DNA of 39,261 nucleotides from Elusimicrobiota bacterium (GTDB lineage Bacteria > Elusimicrobiota > Elusimicrobia > FEN-1173), in the NCBI GenBank assembly GCA_016788905.1, contig JAEURZ010000003.1:1-39261 (forward strand), in the 5' to 3' direction. The notes under the pieces were generated by a model. That model was not told where the DNA came from. It was given only the letters and a program-made list of their open reading frames with translations, and did no database searches. Below, piece after piece: positions 31,342-39,100 of the stretch. Positions within the stretch are counted from its first letter, which is position 1; each line of letters starts with the position of its first letter. The position numbers and the translations under genes were made by a program.

Positions 31342-33134
31342 TGGGTGCCCGCCCGTTTGTCCTTTTATTGGGAATCTTCACGGGCCTTGCCATTTCCATT
31401 CAGGCGGAATGGTTTTCTGATCAACATCATGGGCGACGGGGACCCCTGGTGTTGACGATGGACCCTTCGGTCCGATCCCAGGGATTGGGGGGGGCGTTTG
31501 TGGCTCCCGCCGATGATGGGGGGGCGTTGTTTTGGAACCCGGCGGGATTGCAGAAAGTGAGCCGACAAGAGCTGAGTTTTTCTCACGCGGCTCTCTTTGG
31601 CGAGCAAACTCAGGATTCCGCGGTCTACGTTCGCCCCGCGTGGCGGTGGGGCAAACGGGAGACGTGGGCGGTGGGCCTGACCTATTTGGCGGACGCTCCT
31701 CTCAACTTGGTGGAAGAGGGAGAAAATCTGGGAACGGCGCGCCCCAGCGAAAGCGTGATGAGTTTGGGATACTCCCGGCCGCTTGGGTTGGGGTCCTTTG
31801 GAGTGAGTGGAAAATACATTAGGCAAGTTGGGTTCGAGGAGCAGGGGTCCGCCTATGCGATGGACGCGGGGATACAAGGGGCCTTAGGTCGACGGGGAGA
31901 CTGGGGCCTGTCTCTGGCCAATGTGGGGACAGAGATGTCCTTGGGGTCTTCAAGGTCAAAACTTCCCTTGGTGGTGCGATCCGGAGTTTCTGGAAGGTTT
32001 CCATTTTTCAAAGGGGGCCTTTTGCTTGGGACGGGGCAGATCGATATCCCCGCTGACGACAATCTCCAAGTGAGGGCCGGCCTGGAATATGGTCGGAAGT
32101 TGCTTGACGACGGGGCGGTGTTTTTACGAACGGGGTATGCTTCCTCCATTTCCTCTCGTTATACGGTTGGGGCGGGGGTTGAGTTAAAAGGGTTGGCGGT
32201 GAATTACGCTTTTTCACCAGACGACAATTTGGGAGCGTCCAACCGGATCGATTTCCGTTGGAAGTTTGGGGCTCCCCTGGCCCACGAAACCCGCCGGACC
32301 AGCCTTTACGTCCAAGCTCGAGCGGCGTTGGATAAAGGACAACTGGTTCAAGCGGAAGAGGCTTTGGAAGCGGCGCGCTCCTTATCGCCTCGCGATCGAG
32401 AAGGGAAACGACTGCAACAGGAAACATCGCTCCGAATGGCGGAAACACTGGACCCGGCCACTCTTCTGGACCAAGCGCGCCGTTCCTTTGCCAAAGGAGA
32501 CCTGGGCGGTGCGGAACTGGCCTATCGGAAAGTCTTGCTGGTTCGCCCGGGGAACAGCGAGGCCCAGAAGGGGGTAGACCGTCTCTCGGCCCTTTTGGTC
32601 GCCCGGCGTAACGAGGAAGCTCGGGTGGCCTTGGCGCGTGCGAAGGAGCGCAAAAAACAAGAGATGGGGAGCCGTGCCCGTGACGCCATGAAGCGGGGCG
32701 GCTGGCGACTGGCTTTGGGGCAATGGCAAGAGATCCTGGTTCAGGACCCCAAAAACACCATCGCTTCACAGGAGATCCTTCGTTGTCGGGAAGCTCTTTA
32801 CCAGGAGGCGGTGCGCGCGGAACATGAGGGGGAATGGGAAAAAGCCCTCTCTTTGTTCCGCGCCTCCCAAGACGGGGTGGACAGCTATCGGGACAGTGCC
32901 GACCTTGTGAAGAAGCTATTGGAAAAAGAAGCCCGCTCTCGGGCGTTGGAAGCCCAATCGCGCCGGGAAGAAGGGTTGACGAAATATGAGGAGGGGCGGG
33001 CGGTTTATCGCTCAGGGAACTTAACGCAAGCGAAGATCCTTTTTGAAGAGGCGGTTCGATTGGACCCGGATAACCAAACGTATCGGCGGGCTTTGGAGCG
33101 AGTTCGCCAGGAAACCGGTCCCCGGGCGCCATGA
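31341..33134 (+). CDS. PorV/UPF0164-like outer-membrane barrel with C-terminal TPR-like helices
   Basis: A 597-residue exported protein. After the signal peptide (F-V-L-L-L-G-I-F-T-G-L) come the PorV/UPF0164 hallmarks: D-P-S-V-R-S-Q-G-L-G-G-A-F-V-A, D-D-G-G-A-L-F-W-N-P-A-G-L and L-S-F-S-H-A-A-L-F-G. These are followed by alternating amphipathic strands to about residue 310, as in a FadL-like barrel. From ~320 to the end the protein is alpha-helical with TPR-like repeats (A-R-A-A-L-D-K-G-Q-L-V-Q-A-E-E-A-L). In type IX secretion PorV shuttles cargo, but no other T9SS gene is here. It starts on TAATG from the FG-GAP gene and overlaps the kinase start (ATGA), so barrel, FG-GAP protein and two-component system form one operon. 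Confidence 0.83.
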   Translation: MGARPFVLLLGIFTGLAISIQAEWFSDQHHGRRGPLVLTMDPSVRSQGLGGAFVAPADDGGALFWNPAGLQKVSRQELSFSHAALFGEQTQDSAVYVRPAWRWGKRETWAVGLTYLADAPLNLVEEGENLGTARPSESVMSLGYSRPLGLGSFGVSGKYIRQVGFEEQGSAYAMDAGIQGALGRRGDWGLSLANVGTEMSLGSSRSKLPLVVRSGVSGRFPFFKGGLLLGTGQIDIPADDNLQVRAGLEYGRKLLDDGAVFLRTGYASSISSRYTVGAGVELKGLAVNYAFSPDDNLGASNRIDFRWKFGAPLAHETRRTSLYVQARAALDKGQLVQAEEALEAARSLSPRDREGKRLQQETSLRMAETLDPATLLDQARRSFAKGDLGGAELAYRKVLLVRPGNSEAQKGVDRLSALLVARRNEEARVALARAKERKKQEMGSRARDAMKRGGWRLALGQWQEILVQDPKNTIASQEILRCREALYQEAVRAEHEGEWEKALSLFRASQDGVDSYRDSADLVKKLLEKEARSRALEAQSRREEGLTKYEEGRAVYRSGNLTQAKILFEEAVRLDPDNQTYRRALERVRQETGPRAP

Positions 33135-34501
33135 AGATTCGGGCCAAAATCGGGGTTTTGGCGGTGGGGCTTTCCGTGGCCGTGGCGGGAGTCGCCGCGG
33201 CGGGCTTTTATCTGACGGAGCGGCGGACGTTGCTTCGCAAAATGGCTGAGGCTCATACGGCCATGGCCGACCATTTGGCCCAAACGTGTCGGGACGCCCT
33301 GGTGGTGAAAGACGAGTTGGCGGCATTAAATGCCGCTGCGGCCGTGCGGGGAAATGTGGGTGTTGTTGACGCCTATTGCCTTGATGGCAAAGGACGCCTG
33401 GTGGCCCATGCCGATACCGCCCTTTTGGGGAAAATACCACGCTCATTGGTCGGGCGGGATCTGGTTCCGATTTCGGTTCCCGTCACGAAAGGGCCGGCTC
33501 GGAAGGCAGTGGTCATTTTTTCTAAAACCGCGATGGATCGAGAAGTGGATCAGGCCCTCCGGGATGTATTAATCCGTTTATTGCCTCCTCTCGGGGCGGC
33601 CTTAGGTTTAGGGTTGCTGGGGGCCTGGCTCCTGGCCTTGCATTTAACCCGGCCTATTCAAAGAATCGCCCGGGGTACCCACCGATTAGCGGCTGGAGAA
33701 TTGGACCACAGGCTCACTGAAACCCGCGCGGACGAACTGGGGGATCTGGCACAGGATTTTAATCACATGGCCATCAAGTTAGGGGAATTGGACCAAATGA
33801 AGCGGGAGTTTGTCGCTAGGGTGACCCATGAACTTCGGTCTCCCTTGTCCGCCATTGAATCTTACGCCAATTTTATGATGGAAGAAATCCCGCCGAATCA
33901 GGCGTCGAAGGCGATTAACAATCTCGCGATCATCCGAAACAACGCCACGCGGCTGGGACGGTTTGTGAATGATATTTTGGACCTTTCAAAAATCGAGTCG
34001 CGGGCCATGGACATTCGCCAGGAACGGTTTAATGTGATGGGGCTGTTTAACGAATTAACGGACTTGTTTGGTCCCGTGGCGCGAGAACGCCATGTTCAAC
34101 TCCAGATCAATGTGCCTCCTGGCTTGACGGTCATCGCCGACCGGGATAAGATTCATCAGGCCATGACCAATCTCATTGGAAACGCGCTTAAATTTACGCC
34201 TTCAGGAGGGGAAGTCATTTTGTCGGCGGGAGCCTCCAATCCTTTTCAAATAAACGGGGAGGCGTCTCATATTCGGATGACGGTATCGGACACGGGTCCG
34301 GGAATTCCGCCAAAAGACCAAAAAAGGATTTTCGATAAATTCGAACAGGCGCGTGGCATTCCGTCCGCTCACGGTGGGGTGAAGGGAACGGGGTTGGGGC
34401 TGAGCATCGTCAAGGGACTCGTGGAAGTTCAAGGCGGAGTGGTCACCCTGGAGAGTGACGTTGGGCGGGGCAGTCGGTTTTCCTTGCATCTTCCAGAATG
34501 A
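33131..34501 (+). CDS. Sensor histidine kinase
   Basis: A 456-residue membrane kinase. Helix 1 (~8-28), a periplasmic sensor region of ~125 residues, helix 2 (~155-175), a HAMP domain with L-T-R-P-I-Q-R-I-A, a HisKA dimerisation domain with H233 in F-V-A-R-V-T-H-E-L-R-S-P-L, and a HATPase_c domain with the N box (N-L-I-G-N-A-L-K-F), G1 (D-T-G-P-G-I-P) and G2 (K-G-T-G-L-G-L-S-I-V). All catalytic parts are present. It overlaps the PorV-like gene upstream and the regulator downstream, both by ATGA. The signal is unknown; the operon suggests sensing linked to surface proteins. A related kinase begins at 39101. Confidence 0.93.
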   Translation: MKIRAKIGVLAVGLSVAVAGVAAAGFYLTERRTLLRKMAEAHTAMADHLAQTCRDALVVKDELAALNAAAAVRGNVGVVDAYCLDGKGRLVAHADTALLGKIPRSLVGRDLVPISVPVTKGPARKAVVIFSKTAMDREVDQALRDVLIRLLPPLGAALGLGLLGAWLLALHLTRPIQRIARGTHRLAAGELDHRLTETRADELGDLAQDFNHMAIKLGELDQMKREFVARVTHELRSPLSAIESYANFMMEEIPPNQASKAINNLAIIRNNATRLGRFVNDILDLSKIESRAMDIRQERFNVMGLFNELTDLFGPVARERHVQLQINVPPGLTVIADRDKIHQAMTNLIGNALKFTPSGGEVILSAGASNPFQINGEASHIRMTVSDTGPGIPPKDQKRIFDKFEQARGIPSAHGGVKGTGLGLSIVKGLVEVQGGVVTLESDVGRGSRFSLHLPE

Positions 34502-35196
34502 GCCAACCCAGAGTATTAATCATCGATGATGAGGCTGATTTTCGTCGCCTGATTGAACAAATATTGGAAAAGGACGGTTTTTTAGTGTTGAGTGCTGGGG
34601 ACGCTCAGAGCGGTATGAAATCGGCTGTGCAATCCCACCCGGATTTGATCTTATTGGATTGGAACCTGCCGGACAAAGATGGTGTTCAGTTGTGTCGCGC
34701 CTTAAAGGCCGATGCCGCGACCCAGGACATTCCCATCATTATGCTCACCGTCCGAGGACGCGAAACCGATGTGGTGGTGGGTTTGGAAGTGGGGGCGGCC
34801 GATTTTATATCCAAGCGAGCCCTCCGTCCCCGAGAGTTGGTGGCCCGTGTGAGGGCGGTTTTACGCCGGGACACGGAACCCCAATCCGCCGGCGAAACCC
34901 TTCGGTCAGGAACCCTTTCGTTGGACACCGCCCAGCACAGGGTCTTTGTGGGGAAAGAGCCCGTAGAACTTCGAGCGAAGGAGTTCGCCCTCCTGCACGT
35001 TTTCTTGAAAAATAAAGATCGTCTCCTTTCGCGCAATTTCTTGGAAGAATCGGTGTGGGGAAACGAATATTTTGCCACCAGCCGGGCCATCGATACGACC
35101 GTGGCCCGTCTCCGGGCCAAAATCAAGGCCGAAGGGATTAAACTCCAAGGGATCAAAGGGCTCGGCTATCGGTTTGAGGATCAAAAGTCAATTTAA
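34498..35196 (+). CDS. OmpR/PhoB-family response regulator
   Basis: A 232-residue regulator and cognate partner of the overlapping kinase (ATGA). The receiver domain (1-120) has I-D-D-E-A-D, the phosphorylated D54 in L-I-L-L-D-W-N-L-P, the T in M-L-T-V-R-G, and K in F-I-S-K. The C-terminal winged helix (~135-230) has E-L-R-A-K-E-F-A-L-L, S-R-N-F-L-E-E-S-V-W and the D-T-T-V-A-R-L-R-A-K recognition helix with G-L-G-Y-R-F. Gene targets are unknown; the operon itself is a candidate. Confidence 0.95.
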   Translation: MSQPRVLIIDDEADFRRLIEQILEKDGFLVLSAGDAQSGMKSAVQSHPDLILLDWNLPDKDGVQLCRALKADAATQDIPIIMLTVRGRETDVVVGLEVGAADFISKRALRPRELVARVRAVLRRDTEPQSAGETLRSGTLSLDTAQHRVFVGKEPVELRAKEFALLHVFLKNKDRLLSRNFLEESVWGNEYFATSRAIDTTVARLRAKIKAEGIKLQGIKGLGYRFEDQKSI

Positions 35197-35268
35197 TAAT
35201 TAAGATTCATGTGCTAGCATGTAATCCGCTGTTCCCAATAAGGTCTGAACAAAGAGGTAAAAAAAAGC

Positions 35269-35490
35269 ATGAATCATCGGCATCTGGATGGGGAAGACTT
35301 TAGCCTCCCGGCCATTGACGACATCATTGGTCGCGGGGAGCGCGACGATTGGGTGGCCCTTCGAAAAGCGGTCCTCGAAAATCGGGCCCTTTTAGAGGAC
35401 GTTGTTCGGATTTGTGGCGCGCACATTTCCGATCCTTTCGCCCAGCGCTATCACTTTTGGAATTACTATGCCCGCCAAAAACTGGCCTGA
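35269..35490 (+). CDS. Small protein paired with the nucleotidyltransferase, antitoxin-like position
   Basis: A 73-residue acidic, helical protein (R-D-D-W-V-A-L-R-K-A-V-L-E, then A-Q-R-Y-H-F-W-N-Y-Y). An AGAGG site stands upstream of the ATG. Its last 23 bases overlap the following nucleotidyltransferase gene, so the pair is coupled. It has no recognisable DNA-binding motif. Position suggests an antitoxin or subunit, which the sequence alone cannot prove. Confidence 0.62.
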   Translation: MNHRHLDGEDFSLPAIDDIIGRGERDDWVALRKAVLENRALLEDVVRICGAHISDPFAQRYHFWNYYARQKLA

Positions 35491-36166
35491 GTGGGAAGAG
35501 GTTCTCTCGGCGGCCGCGCGCCTTCAAGAATATTTTCCGGACGCGGTGCTTGTGGGTGGAACGGCCGCGGCCTATTTCGCGGAACATCGAATGTCCATCG
35601 ATGCCGATCACGTTCTTCCTGATTTGAAAAATCAATTTGACCAGGTTTTGGCCGAGCTCGAATCTGTGGCGGGCTGGAAAACGGCCCGCGTTCTACGCCC
35701 CGTCCAAATCTTGGGAAGTTTGGATGGAATTGAGACAGGAATTCGTCAACTGATTCGCGATCAACCGCTTGAAACGACAACGGTGAATTTTAAAGGGAAA
35801 AAAATAGTTCTTCCCACAGAAGAGGAGATCTTACGGATCAAGGGAGTTCTCATTCTTAAACGAAACGCCTCGCGCGACTATATTGATTTTATCGCGCTTG
35901 CGGACCGGATGGGCCCTGAGAAAATCGTCGAGGCCCTTAAAAAGTTTTCCCAATTCTATCCGCAAGAGGGAGGGAAATCCGCTCTCCTTCAACTCCAAAT
36001 TCAGCTTGCGAATCCCCTGCCTTACGACCTCAAGAATATGGACCTTTCCACCTATAAAGGCTTGGAATCCCGCTGGCATGATTGGACCGCCGTTAAAGCC
36101 GTCGCCTTGCAGATCTCAATCCTTGTTTTTGACCGGATCCTTGGGACGGAGGAAAACGCGGGTTAA
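35468..36166 (+). CDS. AbiEii-like nucleotidyltransferase
   Basis: A 232-residue protein; the frame is open upstream, but the ATG at 35468 gives a natural start and a 23-base overlap with the small gene. The minimal nucleotidyltransferase core is seen in V-L-V-G-G-T-A-A-A-Y followed by R-M-S-I-D-A-D-H, the G-G-T/A and S-x-D-x-D pattern of the AbiEii/MenT superfamily. R-D-Y-I-D-F-I-A-L further on matches the region after the active site in this family. AbiEii-type toxins transfer nucleotides to tRNA; other members have unknown jobs. Its partner is not an AbiEi-like winged helix, so the toxin role is only a possibility. Confidence 0.7.
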   Translation: MPAKNWPEWEEVLSAAARLQEYFPDAVLVGGTAAAYFAEHRMSIDADHVLPDLKNQFDQVLAELESVAGWKTARVLRPVQILGSLDGIETGIRQLIRDQPLETTTVNFKGKKIVLPTEEEILRIKGVLILKRNASRDYIDFIALADRMGPEKIVEALKKFSQFYPQEGGKSALLQLQIQLANPLPYDLKNMDLSTYKGLESRWHDWTAVKAVALQISILVFDRILGTEENAG

Positions 36167-36381
36167 GAAATAGGAGAGATTTCCTTTAACCAAAGCCAAA
36201 GAAGACGCCGTTTCGAAATCAACTTTTCTCTCAGAGAATGATCAGGTCAGCGGGATAGATAAAACAACCAGGCCTGTCATTTACCACGAGGAGAATCCCG
36301 AAAAATGAATAAAGAAATTCCGTCCCGCTCCCTGGGGAATACTCGAAAACAAATCGATATTTTTTCGGGCTGGAAGAACCC

Positions 36382-37563
36382 TCATGCCGTATAAGAAAAA
36401 CGGATTTTTCTCTTTGTCTTTCTTGGCGGCGCGGCCTTGCCAAACAAATTGTGATGAGTGAGCTCGCTCACTGTTTGTTCGTAGGCGCCTTCCTTAGCTC
36501 TTTTTTCACCGTTGGCCCAGGTGGCAAATTCCTGAAGCCCCTTTTTTAACGTCATTCGGGGGTGGTACCCCAGAACGTGGCGGGAGCGTTCCATATGTGC
36601 GGTGCAAGCAAAGATGTCTCCCACCCGGAACTCGCCTTTGCTTTCTAATACAGGATAACGACCGATGGCGTTCCCCAGGGTTTGGGCCAGTTGGCGGACC
36701 GTGATGGCTTGACCGCTTCCGACATTAAATAGAGAACCGGATCGAATTTTTGGGTTTAATGCCGCCAGATTCGCTTGGACGACATCGGAGACATGAACGA
36801 AATCCCGTCTGGGCAGTCCTCCCTCATAGAGAGATATCGGTTTTCCCTCTCTTAAGCGGTTGAAGAAGACCGTGGCGACCCCTGTGTAAGGGTTCTGAAG
36901 CGCTTGGCCGGAGCCGTAAACATTAAAATAACGAAGAATTACCACTGAAAGGCCGTAGGCGGAGGCCGCTTGAAGGCACAGGTCTTCCTGGTGTTTCTTG
37001 GTGAGGGCGTAAATCGAGCCGGGGTCGGTTCGCGATTCCTCCGGAGTGGGAATGGGTTTCACCGTTCGTCCACAGTGGGGGCATTTGACTTGAAAAATTC
37101 CCCGTTCCAACAATTCCCTCGATCTCTTCTCTGGAAAAATATTTCCGTGCCGGGGGCACAGGGCGGCCCCTTCCCCATAGACCGCTCGGGACGAAGCCAG
37201 AATGAGTCTCTTGACCTGAGACTTGTTTTGCAAGATGGCTTGCAGGAGTGTCGCCGTTCCCCCCACATTCGTGTCCACATACCCCGACACATCATACATG
37301 CTTTGCCCCACCCCGGTTTTGGCGGCGAAGTGGTAGACGGTGTCGATCCCCTTTAGGGCTTTTTGGAGATCCGCGGGGCGCCGCACATCTCCACGGATAC
37401 GATCCACCCCTGGGTTGAGTGAGTTCGGAAATTTCGGTTTCTCCCCGTGGATCTGAGGGTCTAATAAATCCAAAATTCGCACACGATGACCCTTTCCCAA
37501 AAGAGCTTTTGCGGTGCGGGACCCAATAAACCCTGCGCCACCGGTTATGAGAATATGTTCCAT
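36382..37563 (-). CDS. NAD-dependent sugar epimerase with zinc-ribbon insertion
   Basis: An extended short-chain dehydrogenase of 393 residues. N-terminal NAD motif T-G-G-A-G-F-I-G-S; D-V-R-R-P and F-A-A-K-T-G-V contact cofactor; catalytic residues are S-S-R-A-V-Y and Y-A-L-T-K-K. Between them is an insertion with C-P-R-H and C-P-H-C-G that could bind zinc. This arrangement is known from a subgroup annotated as dTDP-L-rhamnose 4-epimerase (WbiB-like), so a nucleotide-sugar epimerase is likely; the exact substrate is not. The last ~40 residues are basic. It follows the glycosyltransferase by 11 bases, so the two are cotranscribed. Confidence 0.87.
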   Translation of the reverse strand: MEHILITGGAGFIGSRTAKALLGKGHRVRILDLLDPQIHGEKPKFPNSLNPGVDRIRGDVRRPADLQKALKGIDTVYHFAAKTGVGQSMYDVSGYVDTNVGGTATLLQAILQNKSQVKRLILASSRAVYGEGAALCPRHGNIFPEKRSRELLERGIFQVKCPHCGRTVKPIPTPEESRTDPGSIYALTKKHQEDLCLQAASAYGLSVVILRYFNVYGSGQALQNPYTGVATVFFNRLREGKPISLYEGGLPRRDFVHVSDVVQANLAALNPKIRSGSLFNVGSGQAITVRQLAQTLGNAIGRYPVLESKGEFRVGDIFACTAHMERSRHVLGYHPRMTLKKGLQEFATWANGEKRAKEGAYEQTVSELTHHNLFGKAAPPRKTKRKIRFSYTA

Positions 37564-37574
37564 GGTTGCTCACC

Positions 37575-38894
37575 TTAAGCCTGGACCGATCCGAGCGATT
37601 TCAATTCTTCCATGAGGATGTCGGACGGGGTGTAGGAATGGGCGATAGCGCTGATGGCCTTGGCCTTTCGTCCCCAGGAGGGGTCATCCAAAAGTTCCCC
37701 CGCTTGTCTGGCAATGGCGCCGGGATTAACTCGATCCGCCCGGATGGTTTTCCCGACCCCGGCGCGTTCCGAAAAATACATGGAGGAAAACTGATCCAGG
37801 TTGGAGGCCACCCCCAGGAAAGGGACCCCGGCCAGCAGGCATTGGTTGATCCCCGCACTTCCGCCATTATTGATGACAAGGTCCGCCGCTTGGCAAGCCG
37901 CCTGGCCCGAAAAGTAGGGGGAGGTATGCAATTCCAATCGTGTTGGGTCGGGATTTCGGACGGAAAGCTGGAGTCCCGCCGCCACCAAAACGCGGAGAGG
38001 CCGTCCTGCCAGGCCCTCCAGGATAGCGGGAAGGGCGCGCGTGTTGCCGGAAGTTCCCATGGCGACGTAGACCGTCTTTTTTCCAGGAGCGGGGCGGTTT
38101 AAAATATCCGAAACGGGGACATCGGGAGACCAGGCGACGGGCCCCATAAATCGGTGGGATGGGGGAAGCCCTGTTGTTGGGATCAGGTCGGGCAGGTCGG
38201 GATAAAGCGTTCGGTCTCCCGCGCAATAGATATTTCGTATGTCCGCGCCGAGACTGGGCCGTCCCCATTTTTTCAACAAAGAATCAAATCCCTTTGCGTA
38301 AGAGCGAAATAATAGGGGCCGGAGAAGATCAAAACCCCATTGACCCAAAAGAGGACCGACCGTATCAACGAAGGAGCATTGAGGGACGACCCATTTGGTT
38401 TGAGCGAAGGGACTCCAATGGGCGTTGACCACGTTAATATAGGGGATTCCCGCGAGCGCCGCACTGACGGCCAAAGAGAGGCGCGTGTCCCCCACGATGG
38501 CGGTGGGGGATGTGGTATGGATAAGTTCCAGGTCCTCTCTCACGTAGCGATCCAACGTTTCAAAATTGTAGGTGGGCTGACCTTTGTACAGCCGCTCGAG
38601 AAAAAGGGAGGTGGGAATGCTGGAGAGGGGAAAATACGGTCCGGGAAGATCCCCAACGATTCCATTAAAACGGTCATCCCAAGCAAGAATTGGAGTGAAG
38701 CGGGGCTGGTCAATCCCGTTAGCCAGGGTGATCATTCGACCGACATGCGCTAAGGTGACGGCTTCGGCAATAAAAAGGATTTTATTCCCTTGGGTGTCGC
38801 GCCGACCCGGCGTGAGGTTAAGACCGTGGGGGGAGCCGTCTATAACATTTTGATTGGACATTTTTTGTTTTCTCGTGCGGTTCGTGGTTTCCAT
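37575..38894 (-). CDS. GT1-family (UGT/MGT-like) glycosyltransferase
   Basis: A 439-residue GT-B enzyme. The ATG at 38894 has AGGGAGGA upstream; an internal ATG at 38861 is possible. The N-terminal domain (from ~35) shows I-L-F-I-A-E-A-V-T-L-A-H-V-G-R-M, where the His fits the catalytic base of this family. The C-terminal domain shows V-Y-V-A-M-G-T-S-G-N and the donor-binding region A-D-L-V-I-N-N-G-G-S-A-G, then G-V-P-F-L-G-V-A-S-N-L-D-Q. N-N-G-G-S replaces the usual H-G-G. It probably glycosylates a small molecule or lipid, with the downstream epimerase supplying the sugar. Confidence 0.88.
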   Translation of the reverse strand: METTNRTRKQKMSNQNVIDGSPHGLNLTPGRRDTQGNKILFIAEAVTLAHVGRMITLANGIDQPRFTPILAWDDRFNGIVGDLPGPYFPLSSIPTSLFLERLYKGQPTYNFETLDRYVREDLELIHTTSPTAIVGDTRLSLAVSAALAGIPYINVVNAHWSPFAQTKWVVPQCSFVDTVGPLLGQWGFDLLRPLLFRSYAKGFDSLLKKWGRPSLGADIRNIYCAGDRTLYPDLPDLIPTTGLPPSHRFMGPVAWSPDVPVSDILNRPAPGKKTVYVAMGTSGNTRALPAILEGLAGRPLRVLVAAGLQLSVRNPDPTRLELHTSPYFSGQAACQAADLVINNGGSAGINQCLLAGVPFLGVASNLDQFSSMYFSERAGVGKTIRADRVNPGAIARQAGELLDDPSWGRKAKAISAIAHSYTPSDILMEELKSLGSVQA

Positions 38895-38904
38895 GGTTCA
38901 TCCT

Positions 38905-39062
38905 CCCTGTGGCTGACCTTCTCCACCAGTTTAATGGCACCAGGTGGAATGGGTATGGTTCCCATGTGGCGTGCGTGTGATCTTTTTAGGGGGAGAAATC
39001 CATTGATTTAAAGGATTTTTCAAGCTATATATGAGAAGTGCTGATCCTGAGTGGTGGGTTCC
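38905..39062. repeat. Dispersed repeat, copy B (empty MITE site)
   Basis: Resembles 28672-28692 joined to 28858-28995 and lacks the MITE: GGCTGACCTTCTCCAC-CA-GTTTAATGG here against GGCTGACCTACCCCAC-TA-[element]-TA-GTTTAATGG there. It fills the gap between the divergent glycosyltransferase and kinase genes, so it may carry their promoters. Confidence 0.7.
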
Positions 39063-39100
39063 TCAAAAGATGGGGTTTCCGTTAATATGTGGAATTGTTC

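Noticed and set aside
32008-33147. 379-codon frame on the - strand opposite the PorV-TPR gene
   Set aside because: Pro/Arg-rich composition typical of an antisense shadow of a GC-rich gene; no ribosome site or family features.
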